Source: Monocercomonoides exilis
Lineage: Eukaryota; Preaxostyla; Oxymonadida; Polymastigidae
NCBI GenBank assembly: GCA_001643675.2
Contig: LSRY02000003.1
Coordinates: 375,001-439,000, forward strand
Reading direction: 5' to 3'
Length of the DNA stretch: 64,000 nucleotides
Shown one piece after another: positions 1-10,020 of the stretch. Position numbers and translations under genes: made by a program. The notes beneath the pieces were generated by a model. The model made no database searches and had not been told where the DNA came from. It worked only from the letters and a program-made list of their open reading frames with translations. Position 1 is the first letter of the stretch; each line of letters opens with the position of its first letter.

Positions 1-1427
1 GCAATGCTTATGAAGCTTCATTTCCTCAACCAGGTTCAATGAGTAATTCTTCATTTCACAAAGAGTCAGAATCATCTTCTCATCTTCCAGAAGCTTATGG
101 GAAGCCAAAATTTGATAACACAACACCTCAGCCTCTTTCTTCAGTATTTTCATCGCCTGAAAGTGATGATTCCACCAGACAATTGCCTTCTCCTTCAACA
201 AGTGCTGGAAAGATGCCTTATAATCGTCACGTCTCTTCTTTCCAATCCGAAAAATATTTCCCATCTGATCCTACACTTCGTTCTTCTGTACCTCAGTTTT
301 CTCCACCTTCTACGAATGAGCAACGCATCACTTCACCTCATTCACCTCATATCTCGCCTAATTCTCAACATGCAAGCAGAAATATTCAGTTAACTTTTTC
401 AGCGCCTTCGTCTCATTTGCGCCCTTCTTGTAACTCAGCTGACTTCAAGCAAAATGCTTCCTTCACTTCAGTTCCACCTTCATCTCCCCATTTCAAACAC
501 AGTTTTTCAACCTCTCTACCACGCGCAGCTAAATACTCCTCTTATCCAAAGCCAAAATCTGATGCATTTCAGGAACTGCCAACAGCTACGAGGATGTCTT
601 CGCCTCCTCGTCAATCAAAAATCTATAAGCCTTCTTTGAGCATTCTTGCCACTCCATCCACGCTGGAAACTGTTCGAAATCATTTGGAAAATTCGTGCTT
701 ATCATCATATCATACACAAAAATTATCTGCCTCTCCATCATTTGCAAGGGAACCAGCTCCGCTTCCTCCCACTTCATCAATTCCTTCATATCTTCCTAAT
801 TCATCTTCACCTCGTTATCAGTCGTCATATCAACAAAAGAAAGAAAGCTTCTCATTTAACGATGGACGCATTTCACCACTTCATTCTCCGCCTTCTCAGC
901 CCTGTTCACCACGTTTAACTCATCAGTTATTACATTCATCAACACCTCATCATTTCCCTATCTGTCGAAAACCTTCTCCTCTTGTCTCTTTCTCATCTCG
1001 CTATTTAACAATTGCACCAACTCAACCAAACACAGTAGCTTATGAGAGCTGCACTGCTGCTTCTTTGGTGAACTTTTCTTTGTCTTATGAAATCAAATGC
1101 AAAGAGACTCGAATCTTGTTGTGCACGGACGAATCTGGGCATAATTATGAACCTGCAAGCTACAGTTTTAAGATAAAAATGAATAAGAATGGTTATGAAG
1201 AAGAAAAAAATAGGAATATCATTCAATTAATGAGCAACGAACGAGGAACGCTCTTTGGAAAAGAAAATGCAATCTTTCGATTCAAGTTTAATCCAACCTT
1301 ATTCGATCAAGGCTGTGCATTTTCAAAAGAATTTTTCGTTTATTTTTGGAATTCGCTTAATCGCAGTGTATGCATGGAAGAGATTATTGTAGTTCGAGCC
1401 GAATGCACAAATAATTACGCAAAGTAG
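1..1427 (+). CDS. Ser/Pro-rich protein, 5' end outside window
   Basis: The frame is open from base 3 to the TAG at 1425-1427 (474 residues visible), so the gene very probably begins before the window; the first Met inside the window is at base 39. The first two thirds are Ser, Pro, His and Gln-rich low complexity with many SP and PP pairs, as in disordered scaffold proteins. From about base 1015 to the end (roughly 135 residues) the composition becomes ordinary, with alternating hydrophobic residues, several Cys and a basic stretch, which suggests a small folded, perhaps beta-rich, domain. I do not recognise the family. No signal peptide or membrane span is visible in this part. Coding is supported by the frame length and by the drop to AT-rich, stop-dense DNA right after the TAG. 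Confidence 0.75.
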   Translation, partial: NAYEASFPQPGSMSNSSFHKESESSSHLPEAYGKPKFDNTTPQPLSSVFSSPESDDSTRQLPSPSTSAGKMPYNRHVSSFQSEKYFPSDPTLRSSVPQFSPPSTNEQRITSPHSPHISPNSQHASRNIQLTFSAPSSHLRPSCNSADFKQNASFTSVPPSSPHFKHSFSTSLPRAAKYSSYPKPKSDAFQELPTATRMSSPPRQSKIYKPSLSILATPSTLETVRNHLENSCLSSYHTQKLSASPSFAREPAPLPPTSSIPSYLPNSSSPRYQSSYQQKKESFSFNDGRISPLHSPPSQPCSPRLTHQLLHSSTPHHFPICRKPSPLVSFSSRYLTIAPTQPNTVAYESCTAASLVNFSLSYEIKCKETRILLCTDESGHNYEPASYSFKIKMNKNGYEEEKNRNIIQLMSNERGTLFGKENAIFRFKFNPTLFDQGCAFSKEFFVYFWNSLNRSVCMEEIIVVRAECTNNYAK

Positions 1428-1838
1428 TTTTTATGTGCAAATCGTCATTTCATGAATATAAAATATTGAAATAAAATCAATTTATTCAAAAAAGAATATG
1501 AATTTCATTTTCAATTCCAAATATTTATATTTTGTCAGTTATGAGTTGAATGCTATTTTGTTTCAAATTAAATTGAAATTTTTTAAAAAAGATTTAAACC
1601 GACAAAAGATGTTTTTGAATGTTTCAAAGCCCAGTAGCTTTTAACTCAGAGAAAAAAAAGAATCGGCCAAAATATGAATAAATCAAATGACAAAAATAAG
1701 TTGAATATTCTCTTGATCGTGAACAAAAGTTGTAACTAAAAAATAATTGCGCTGTCATTGAATTGTTTAATAAACTAATATATGATTTCACTCATATATA
1801 TTGAATTAATTATTTGTTAAAATCCTAAAAAATATTTT
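1428..1838. other. AT-rich intergenic spacer
   Basis: Stop-dense AT-rich DNA on both strands between the TAG of the upstream gene and the conserved block before receptor gene A. I see no gene, repeat or RNA in it. Confidence 0.6.
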
Positions 1839-1904
1839 ATTGATCGCAGGAATAATTAATATTTTCATTTTTGTTATGTTTGGAAATCGTTTATCTTGTG
1901 AAAT
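1839..1904 (+). promoter_or_regulatory. Conserved 66-bp block upstream of receptor gene A
   Basis: These 66 bases run up to the start ATG and match the 66 bases upstream of receptor gene C (47801 down to 47736, minus strand) without gaps and with four mismatches. The blocks share ATTGATCGCA near the 5' end, TAATTAATATTTTCATTTTT in the middle and TTTATCTTGTG next to the ATG. Upstream of the block the similarity stops. The position suggests a core promoter and/or short 5' UTR shared by the family. Function is inferred; the conservation is seen directly. Confidence 0.5.
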
Positions 1905-4900
1905 ATGAAAGGAAATTCGATAACAGTATTTTTATTGGCTATAATGTCGTGTTTACATACCAGAGGCAAAGCAGTAGAAAGTGTGCTCCTTATTGGGCTA
2001 GCGGAGAACGTTGGAAATGCAAGATTCAATCACATCTGTGGTGATCAGACAAGCCTCGCCCTCATCAACACCTCCTTGTGTGTGACCCATCTCAACCTCA
2101 TCCCTCTCAGCGGTTGTCCACTCCTCACCGCCCAACAACACTCAGCTGCCTCCATCTGCTCCTCCACTTGCCAAGTCAACCCAGCAGCAAAATCTCCACT
2201 TTTCATCTCTGCCCATGCCTCCCTCGCCCTCACAAACTTCTCCCTCACCACCCATCAACCAGCCATCCTCTCCTTCCCCCTCTTCTCCACCCCAAACAAT
2301 CTCCTCCCAGATACCCACTCCCCAATCCCTGCCTCCTTCTCCATCTCCCACTCCTCCTTCTCCTCTTTCGTCTCCCTCATCCAGCCCTTCCTTTTTTCTC
2401 CTTCTTCCCTCTCTTCCCCTTCCCCTTCTCCATCTCCATCTCTTTCCCCTTCTCCTTCATCTTCCTCATCCTCACCCACATCATCTTCTTTTTCTTCCCC
2501 TTCCTCTTCTCCTTCTCCTCTCCATATTCATCGCCAATCCCATCCCCACCTCCAAATCCACCTCAATCTCCATCTCTCAAACACCATCTTCTCCAACATC
2601 TCATCTCCCCAATCCCTTCTATCACTTCCATCCCTTCCCTCACACTCACTCAATTCATTCATTTCAACCACTTCTTCCTCTTCCTCTTCTTCCTCTTCCA
2701 CCAACACCAACACCAATTTAATCCCCTCCTTCTCCCTTCACTCATCTCTCTCTATCCGCTCAACCATCTTCCTCCACACTCACAACCCCATCGATGGTTC
2801 CATCCTCCCCAACCTCAACGGCCCATCCACTTCTCTCTCCGCCTTCAATGCCTCTTTCCTCCACCAAACTCGTTCTTCACAAAATGCTGCTGTTGTGCAT
2901 GTTGGAAATGAATCTCAAAGAGCGAAACCTGGAAGATTGGATTCGTTTGATGAGAACAGCCATAAATTTGAATGGTGCGAATGGGAAAATACAACTGGAG
3001 GGCGGAATCGAGGAGGAGCGCTTTATGTGGATTGTGCAAATGCAAATCTCACAATCACTTCTTGTTCATTCAACAATTGCTCAAGTAACGGACATGGTGG
3101 AGCATTATGTTGTGATTACTTGTTGAAAATCAGCCTCACAAAATCCAATTTCACAAGCTGTTCTGCGCTTCATGGAGGAGCAGTCACCTCATGGAACCCT
3201 CAATCATCTTCTGCTTGGACATTCTCAGGCAACATAGTTGAAAGTTGTTCAATAACAAATTGGTGCGGAACTGGTTGGTATTTTGCTCTAGGAAATGATT
3301 ATACAAATTTTCAATTACTATTTTCCAAATGCAAGTGCATTTCAAATTCTGGTGGTGATGCTGCTGGTTCTTTAACATTTAATAATCCTCCCAATACTAA
3401 ACCGAGTCAATTTTCAATAAATGATTGTCAATTCATCAATAACAAATTGACTGCCTCTGTCAATTATGGAGGTGCAGCTATTTTCTACTATTCAACTTTT
3501 TCCTGGATGAATGAAATGAAATTCATCACATTTTGTTTCTTCGATGGCAACACTGCCACTAATGGCAGAGGAAACGATGTGTTCTTCAATGGCAGCAGCA
3601 TCACCCAATCTCCATTCGAGAATTGTGGATCAACAACCCTATCGAAAAGAGTATGGAATGCTGGAACAGCTGATAACGCTGTATACAACAGCTGGCTTCC
3701 AATCATCAACCAGAACAAAATCGTTGCAAATGGTGGAAGTGATGTCGATGCTTGTGGCAAAACACAGCAAAGTCCATGTGCCACTGTGGAGTATGCTCTC
3801 GGATGCGTTGCTCCCTTCAGCGATGCCTCCCTCTCTCTTCTCGTCTCCACTTTTACTCCCACAAAGACTCTCACATTCTGTGCCCCAAATACAAAAATCA
3901 CAGGAAATGGCACAACTGCCACCACTATCGCCTCCAGTGGCATTCCTCAACCATCATCATCTTCTTCTTCATTTCCTTCTTCAACATCTTCTTCACCAGA
4001 TCCATCTGCCACTTCTGCCCTCTTCCAACAGACACAGGGCTCCCTCACAGCCTCTGCCCTCGCCATAGCCCACAACTCCACAAACCAAATCACCCCCATC
4101 CTCTTCCACCTCTCCGAAAACTCCCCTTCCCTCAACCTCAACACAACCATCATCACCGGAACAACCTCCAATTCAATCACCACACCCCTCTTCTTCCTCA
4201 CTGCTGGCTCCCTCGCCCTCAATCACACAGCAATCACCCGTCTCGCCCTCAACAGCCAAAGCATCTTCCACCTCACCTCCCTCACCGCTCCCCTCACCCT
4301 CAACTCCTCCAACATCACCGACATCACCTCCACAGCCACCCCCACCAGCTGTGTCCTCTCCTCTGCCACCTCCCCTGCCCTCTCCCTCTCCCTCGCCAAC
4401 TGCACCATGACCAGCATCAACTCAGAACAGTTGAGCCAACAGACTGCCACAGATGGCGGGTGCATCTCATTCGCCTCATCTGCCTCTGACAATACGTTTT
4501 CTGCGAGCAACACCACCTTCTCCACCTGCTCTGTGAGCGAGGATGCAAGCAATGGAGGAAAAGGAGGAGGAATATATCTGGATTGCAGCCTGAATGAAGT
4601 CGGATTTCAACTTTCATCAATATCGTTTTCTGAGTGCAGTGCAACAGTTGGGAAGAACATGTTTGTGAAGAGCAACAATCTGGCGAACACTGTGAATACA
4701 GAGTGTTTTGCATTTGATTGCTCAGATTACGAGGATGATGGAAATGCATTTGTTGGGGAAGATGGGATTTATGGAGAAATGGATCTTCGAGTGTTTCTTG
4801 TATCTTTGAAGTGGGTGGTTGTAACTGTTTCGACTGGTGGTCATGACACATTGGGATGTGGAAGTGAAAAATTCCCATGCCAATCGATGAAGAGTGGAAT

Positions 4901-7900
4901 TGACCACATTGACAGAAGTGGGACAGAAGGAGAAAGGAAAGTGAAAGTGAAAGATGAAGTGACAATCGAAGATATTTATTCTTTCACAGATGCACTTGTG
5001 ATTGATGGAGAAGCCATTAAACACAAGCCAATTCATTTTGAAAAGACGATCAATGGAGATTCTGCATCATCAACAAGTGTTATTTCATCAATTCAGCCAC
5101 TCAGCTTCTTTTATTTGAAATTGCAGATCCCAAATCAATTCACACCAAGTGTGAATTCCTTAATCTCATCGAGTAATAATCTTCAACTCGAAAACTGTTT
5201 ATTTGAGATTCAATCATCAACAGATATTGTTCAATATTCATTGATATCCACAACCACTGGAAGTTGCACACTGAAAGGATGCGGTTTTGCAGATTGTTCA
5301 TTTATCAAATCTCCATTGGTATTAGCTTCTTCTGTTTTGTTTGAAAACAGCAACTTTTCATACATTGTGAATACTGGACGCAGTGGAGAAGGAGGTCTTG
5401 CAAGAGTGATATTGCAAGGGAATGAAGAATTGGTGATCAAATCAACAAATGTTTCATTTTGCTCACTTTCAGCAGGGAATGGAAAAGGAGGATTCTTGCA
5501 TCTGGATTGTGAAAATTGTTTGAATGAAAAACCATTTCTTTTGGAAACAGCTTCATTTAATAACAACAATGCAGACATTGGAAAGAACTTGTTCATTTTG
5601 GGAAAGGATTTAAATACTTCTGTGACGAATGAGTCATTCAAGTTCGATTATTCATCAATGATAGATGATGACAATTTGTTTGTAGGAAGTGATAACTTTC
5701 ACTCAAACAAAGATTTGTTCATGTTCCTCGTTCCATACAGCTCCATTGAGATATTTATCTCATCAGAAGGATTTGATGTTGCAAGATGCGGAAGTGAGAA
5801 AGAACCATGTTTCACAATGTGGAAAGGGATGGAAAACATGGAAAAGGAGATTGGAAATAAAACAATTCAAATATCAGGATCAACAATTATTCAAGATTCA
5901 TACAATGTGTCCAATTATCAGATTAAAAAAAGTGTAAAGATGGGAGAAGAAGAGGTGAAAGCCAAATTGAATTTTGAAAATGCAATTGGAGATCAACTGG
6001 AATATTTCATGGTGAATGATGATCATCTTGAATTGACAAATATTCAACTCCAACTGAAATCTGGATTTGACAATTCATCCAAAACAATTATTTCAAACAG
6101 GGGTGGAAATTTGGTGATAAGTGAATGTTCCTTCCATTCAGAAGCAGGAATGAACAATGGATTTGATTGTGTATTTGTGAATGTGATTGGAGGGAATATG
6201 GAAGTGAATGATTTGTCGATTAAGTCATGCAATGTTGGAAACAGTATTTTTGTCGTTCATGATTCTGGAATCATTTGTCATTTGACGAATGTTCGAGTAG
6301 AATCGTTGAATGAAAGCGGAGGATGTCTTCTTCTGATCAAAGGAACTGAATCACTGAAAAAGATAAATGAAGGAGGAGAGGAAATGAATCTCAACATTGA
6401 TAATTCATCATTTTCAGGAGTGAAGAGAAGTGGCAATGGACCAAGCATTCTGCGATCAAAGAGTGACAAAAAGATCGATTTGGTTGTAAAGGAGAGCAAC
6501 ATCACAGAAGACAAAGCAGAAAAAAGTGAAAAAGGAGGAGCAATATACTTCACATTGGGATCGTCTGGATCGATGAAGATGATTGACTCAAAAATCACTA
6601 ATTGCAATTGCAGTATTAGTTCAGGGAAAGGAGGAGGAGTATATTTGACAACAGATGAAAGAGGAGAATTGAATTTTTCATTTGCGGGTATGAAGTTCAG
6701 TGACAACGGTGCAAGTGTTGGAAAAGATGTTTTCATTGATTGCTTTAACATATCTTCGCAGATCAATGAAACCCAATTTCAATTTGATCTTCGAGAAGGT
6801 CATTATTCACGAATTAATGCCATCTATGGAATTGATAGCTGTGATTATCCAATCGATACAGATCTGATTGAATTTGTGACGATTCATCAGAGTGATACGA
6901 TCATTGTGAGCAGTGTGAATGGATCGGATGAGAGGCAATGTGGAACAAATGCTCTTCCTTGTGATTCAATTAATCATGGACTAATGCATCTGACTTCGGA
7001 ATTTGTGAGTCTGTTGCACGTTGACACCAAGAGCGCAATTGAGGAAGAGATTAATCTGAAGGAAATGAGTTTGAGTTCAAAGAGCAGAGAAACGTGTGAA
7101 GTTGAAGTGAAATCAAAGATAACAAGTGAAAAGAATTCTTTGATTTCAACAACAGGAACAGTTTCATTGGTGAGAGTGAATTTTGTATTTGATCCAAATT
7201 TTGCTTCTTCGCATAAATCACTGATATCACCAGAAGGAGGGATTCTTGAAATTGTGAATTGTTCATTCACCACAAAACAATCCAATGAAGAAGAAAATGA
7301 AGCTTTTGCAAATATTCAATTCCACATAATAAAAATGGAAAAAGGAGAATTACAACTTGATGGATGCACAATATCAAATCTCATTCTTCAAGAATCTGCT
7401 TTGCATCTTTCATCACCACTTCCATCAGTGATTTATTTATTTACAATTTACAATTCAGCAATTTCAAAATCTCTGATTGATATAAACGAATGTGGACAGT
7501 TGAATATGGACAGATTAAATACAGAAAATATCACAGTTGAAGGAAATGAAGAATCACTGATATCTTGCTTGTCAATGAAAAAGACGATGCAATTTGCAAA
7601 TTGCACAATTGGCGGAGTCAGTTCAAAGGCCAAAAAAGGAAAATTGATGAAATTGGAGAATTGTTTGGATGTGAAAATGGATAGTTGCTATTTTGATGGG
7701 AGTTCAAAGGAAAGAAATGAAATGAATTCAAATACAGAAGAAGAGATGTGCAGATGGGATGGATCTGTTGTGGATGTTGTGAAGAGTTCTGTGATAGTGA
7801 AAGACACAACAAACTCGAATTCACCAGATGGTGGAATAACGATGAGAGGTGGAAATGTGAATATTGAGAAAGGAGAGTTCATTAACAATAATCCCTCAAT

Positions 7901-9467
7901 TGAAGGATATCCATCATTGAGAAGAAACATCATCTGTTCAGATTCAGGAACATTGAATGTGATGAGTTTGAAGGGAGGAGATGGATTGAAGGATAACACT
8001 TCACTTTGGATGCTGAATGAAGGATGCAATTTTGAAGGGATTGTTTCAGAAAGGGATTCATCATTCTTCATTCCTGTACTGGAGAGTGTGGAAGCAAAAG
8101 AAACAACAGATAGAATGAAGCTGACATTCAAAGGGATGCTTCTTATTCCATGCAATCTGTCATTCTCAGTTGTGAAGAGGAAGGGAGATGAGAAAGAGAT
8201 TGAACATTATGATTTTGATATGGAAGGATTCTTGTCAGAAAGAGAAGCAGAAGGAAGTGTGGCAAAAGACCTGATCAGCAGTTGTGGAGATGAAATGGAA
8301 GTGAGCGTGTGTATTTTGTTTGGGAATGCAGAATCTCCTTCTTCAACAAATTCATTCATTCTGAAAAATGCTAGCATTACTCCACCAAAAGATGATGAAA
8401 GGATTGTTGAAGGAGGAAATGAGAATGACAATGGAAATGTGAATATGATTGAATGGAGTTTATTTGCCTTTATTGGCTGTGTTGTAGTTGTAATAATTCT
8501 GTTGTTCGTAATTGTTGTGGTTGTTGTGCTTTTCCGAAGGAAATTGAGGGAAGCAGAAAGGAAAGCAGAGGCAGCAGATTCAGAAGCAAAACAAATAATG
8601 GAGAAGATTGAGAGGAGAAGGGAAAACAAAAGGGGTAGCTTTGAGATGAGTGAGATGCCATCAACACTGCTGGAAGGGATGACAAGCCAAATTCCACTTC
8701 TCATTGACAACGATGAAGAAGACCTTCCAGAGCCTCCACCAATGACTGATGGAGAGCTGAATGAAAATGATTTTCCAGATTTGGAACCACCATTGCTATT
8801 TTCTGAGGACGATTCTGCTGCTGGAGCACCAAAATCTCATTCACTCAATGTGATATCAGCGAAGAAACCATTTCGAGAGAAAGAGAAAAAGAACATCAAA
8901 ACATTACACTCAGTGATTCATTCAGTTCAGGGCAATTTCACACTGGGAACAAGAGCGATGGATGTTGTTGATGGGAAGGAAGTGGTAAAAGTAGTGGCAG
9001 AGCTGTTTGAGCATTTGATTTCAGTTGATGATGAAAGGGTGGAAATGATGGCGAGGCAGCTGTGTCCATATTCAATCTTTGTTGAAGAAGGGAACAATGA
9101 AATATACCTATTGACTGAAGAATTGGAGGATGAAAAACAGAAGGAAGAAATGAAACGATGGAAGGCACCAGAAATTGGAAATGAAGATGAGGAAGTGGAA
9201 AATGATGGAATTGAGCAAGCAGTTGTATTCACACTTGGACTGATACTCCATGAAATGACAACAGGTGAAGTTCCATTGAGCGAGTGTGAAGCCGAGGAAG
9301 CACAGGAGATGATGAGGGATGGAGTGCGACCACTGACAGAAGGAATCGAAGGGGAAGAAATGGCTGAGCTGATAGAGAGGATGTGGGCAGATGAGCCAGA
9401 TAGCAGGCCAACTTTGGGAGAAGTGATTCAATCGCTGATGGAAATGGCAGAGAATGATGCAGAGTGA
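1905..9467 (+). CDS. Receptor-like beta-helix surface protein with pseudokinase tail (gene A)
   Basis: Single-exon gene of 2,520 residues. The N-terminus is a signal peptide (basic MKGNS, then a hydrophobic stretch, cut near residue 22-25). Residues about 50-330 are Ser/Pro/Leu-rich low complexity. From about 340 to 2170 come right-handed beta-helix repeats of the polymorphic outer membrane protein type, with many GGA(L/I/V) and (N/S)xSF(x)xC motifs, and four Cys modules near residues 606, 980, 1290 and 1673 with the pattern GxDxxxCGxxxxPC. One membrane span lies at about 2183-2213, followed by RRK. The cytoplasmic tail of about 305 residues ends in a kinase-like fold: KAPE near 2420, then FTLGLILHEMTTGEVPL and a terminal RPTLGEVIQSL. 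No VAIK, HRD or DFG motif is present, so catalysis is unlikely. Expected role: cell-surface binding or adhesion with inside signalling by interaction. The start is chosen because the same Met follows the conserved upstream block in gene C. Confidence 0.92.
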   Translation: MKGNSITVFLLAIMSCLHTRGKAVESVLLIGLAENVGNARFNHICGDQTSLALINTSLCVTHLNLIPLSGCPLLTAQQHSAASICSSTCQVNPAAKSPLFISAHASLALTNFSLTTHQPAILSFPLFSTPNNLLPDTHSPIPASFSISHSSFSSFVSLIQPFLFSPSSLSSPSPSPSPSLSPSPSSSSSSPTSSSFSSPSSSPSPLHIHRQSHPHLQIHLNLHLSNTIFSNISSPQSLLSLPSLPSHSLNSFISTTSSSSSSSSSTNTNTNLIPSFSLHSSLSIRSTIFLHTHNPIDGSILPNLNGPSTSLSAFNASFLHQTRSSQNAAVVHVGNESQRAKPGRLDSFDENSHKFEWCEWENTTGGRNRGGALYVDCANANLTITSCSFNNCSSNGHGGALCCDYLLKISLTKSNFTSCSALHGGAVTSWNPQSSSAWTFSGNIVESCSITNWCGTGWYFALGNDYTNFQLLFSKCKCISNSGGDAAGSLTFNNPPNTKPSQFSINDCQFINNKLTASVNYGGAAIFYYSTFSWMNEMKFITFCFFDGNTATNGRGNDVFFNGSSITQSPFENCGSTTLSKRVWNAGTADNAVYNSWLPIINQNKIVANGGSDVDACGKTQQSPCATVEYALGCVAPFSDASLSLLVSTFTPTKTLTFCAPNTKITGNGTTATTIASSGIPQPSSSSSSFPSSTSSSPDPSATSALFQQTQGSLTASALAIAHNSTNQITPILFHLSENSPSLNLNTTIITGTTSNSITTPLFFLTAGSLALNHTAITRLALNSQSIFHLTSLTAPLTLNSSNITDITSTATPTSCVLSSATSPALSLSLANCTMTSINSEQLSQQTATDGGCISFASSASDNTFSASNTTFSTCSVSEDASNGGKGGGIYLDCSLNEVGFQLSSISFSECSATVGKNMFVKSNNLANTVNTECFAFDCSDYEDDGNAFVGEDGIYGEMDLRVFLVSLKWVVVTVSTGGHDTLGCGSEKFPCQSMKSGIDHIDRSGTEGERKVKVKDEVTIEDIYSFTDALVIDGEAIKHKPIHFEKTINGDSASSTSVISSIQPLSFFYLKLQIPNQFTPSVNSLISSSNNLQLENCLFEIQSSTDIVQYSLISTTTGSCTLKGCGFADCSFIKSPLVLASSVLFENSNFSYIVNTGRSGEGGLARVILQGNEELVIKSTNVSFCSLSAGNGKGGFLHLDCENCLNEKPFLLETASFNNNNADIGKNLFILGKDLNTSVTNESFKFDYSSMIDDDNLFVGSDNFHSNKDLFMFLVPYSSIEIFISSEGFDVARCGSEKEPCFTMWKGMENMEKEIGNKTIQISGSTIIQDSYNVSNYQIKKSVKMGEEEVKAKLNFENAIGDQLEYFMVNDDHLELTNIQLQLKSGFDNSSKTIISNRGGNLVISECSFHSEAGMNNGFDCVFVNVIGGNMEVNDLSIKSCNVGNSIFVVHDSGIICHLTNVRVESLNESGGCLLLIKGTESLKKINEGGEEMNLNIDNSSFSGVKRSGNGPSILRSKSDKKIDLVVKESNITEDKAEKSEKGGAIYFTLGSSGSMKMIDSKITNCNCSISSGKGGGVYLTTDERGELNFSFAGMKFSDNGASVGKDVFIDCFNISSQINETQFQFDLREGHYSRINAIYGIDSCDYPIDTDLIEFVTIHQSDTIIVSSVNGSDERQCGTNALPCDSINHGLMHLTSEFVSLLHVDTKSAIEEEINLKEMSLSSKSRETCEVEVKSKITSEKNSLISTTGTVSLVRVNFVFDPNFASSHKSLISPEGGILEIVNCSFTTKQSNEEENEAFANIQFHIIKMEKGELQLDGCTISNLILQESALHLSSPLPSVIYLFTIYNSAISKSLIDINECGQLNMDRLNTENITVEGNEESLISCLSMKKTMQFANCTIGGVSSKAKKGKLMKLENCLDVKMDSCYFDGSSKERNEMNSNTEEEMCRWDGSVVDVVKSSVIVKDTTNSNSPDGGITMRGGNVNIEKGEFINNNPSIEGYPSLRRNIICSDSGTLNVMSLKGGDGLKDNTSLWMLNEGCNFEGIVSERDSSFFIPVLESVEAKETTDRMKLTFKGMLLIPCNLSFSVVKRKGDEKEIEHYDFDMEGFLSEREAEGSVAKDLISSCGDEMEVSVCILFGNAESPSSTNSFILKNASITPPKDDERIVEGGNENDNGNVNMIEWSLFAFIGCVVVVIILLFVIVVVVVLFRRKLREAERKAEAADSEAKQIMEKIERRRENKRGSFEMSEMPSTLLEGMTSQIPLLIDNDEEDLPEPPPMTDGELNENDFPDLEPPLLFSEDDSAAGAPKSHSLNVISAKKPFREKEKKNIKTLHSVIHSVQGNFTLGTRAMDVVDGKEVVKVVAELFEHLISVDDERVEMMARQLCPYSIFVEEGNNEIYLLTEELEDEKQKEEMKRWKAPEIGNEDEEVENDGIEQAVVFTLGLILHEMTTGEVPLSECEAEEAQEMMRDGVRPLTEGIEGEEMAELIERMWADEPDSRPTLGEVIQSLMEMAENDAE

Positions 9468-10020
9468 CATGAGATACGAATTCAAGAACACCAACCAAAA
9501 ACTTGCATTTTGTGAAATTGGAGGAACTGAAACTTGCTTTTCTCTTTTTGTTTAATTTGAAGTTTTTTTAAAATGATTTGTGCTGTCCAAAAACGTTTTA
9601 TATGATGGCTTTGTGGTTATTTTTATGAATAATCGCGTCAATACTAAAATCTAATTAAAAACCAAAACTTGTTTTCCATTTCGTTGCTTATTCAAGTCCA
9701 TTTTGATTTGGAATTGAAAAAGTGATTTGTTGAAAAGTTTAATCAGCTTTGAATGTTATTTGAATTTCATTTTATCGCTCATGCCAAACAGCTGAGAATA
9801 TCATTATATTTCAAGCAACAACTGCTTCAAATCAGGTTTTCAATTATGTTCTAAAATGCATTGCATTGGAAATGAAAGGAAAATTAAATAAAACCACTCG
9901 TTTTAGCGAAAAATATTTATTTAGTGAATTTTCATGTGAATTTTCTAATGGCTAATCCTGTTTGAAATCAAACTTTTTCTTCAGTCTTCATCGTTTTTTT
10001 CTCAATGTGAATTCCATATA
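9468..10020 (+). repeat. 3' flank shared by receptor genes A, C and D
   Basis: After the TGA the sequence stays similar to the 3' flanks of gene C (41087 down to about 40560) and gene D (62950 down to about 62423): the same order of segments beginning GAATTCAAGAACACCAACC, through CTTGCATTTTGTGAAATTGG and ending near AAACTTTTTCTTCAG. The A copy carries scattered substitutions and indels. It may hold 3' UTR and polyadenylation signals or simply mark a duplication unit. Confidence 0.6.

Noticed and set aside
2078-2911. Overlapping 277- and 168-codon frames inside the 5' part of gene A (and the like in gene C)
   Set aside because: They are open only because the DNA is almost pure pyrimidine. The frame used continues into the beta-helix domain and carries the signal peptide.
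9100-9467. Active protein kinase domain in the receptor tails
   Set aside because: No glycine loop, VAIK, HRD or DFG can be found; only APE and C-lobe features remain.
1905-9467. Bacterial (chlamydial-type) origin of the beta-helix protein by recent transfer
   Set aside because: The flanks, the eukaryote-like kinase tail and the many paralogues point to a resident protist family. Similarity to bacterial Pmp proteins is limited to the repeat type.
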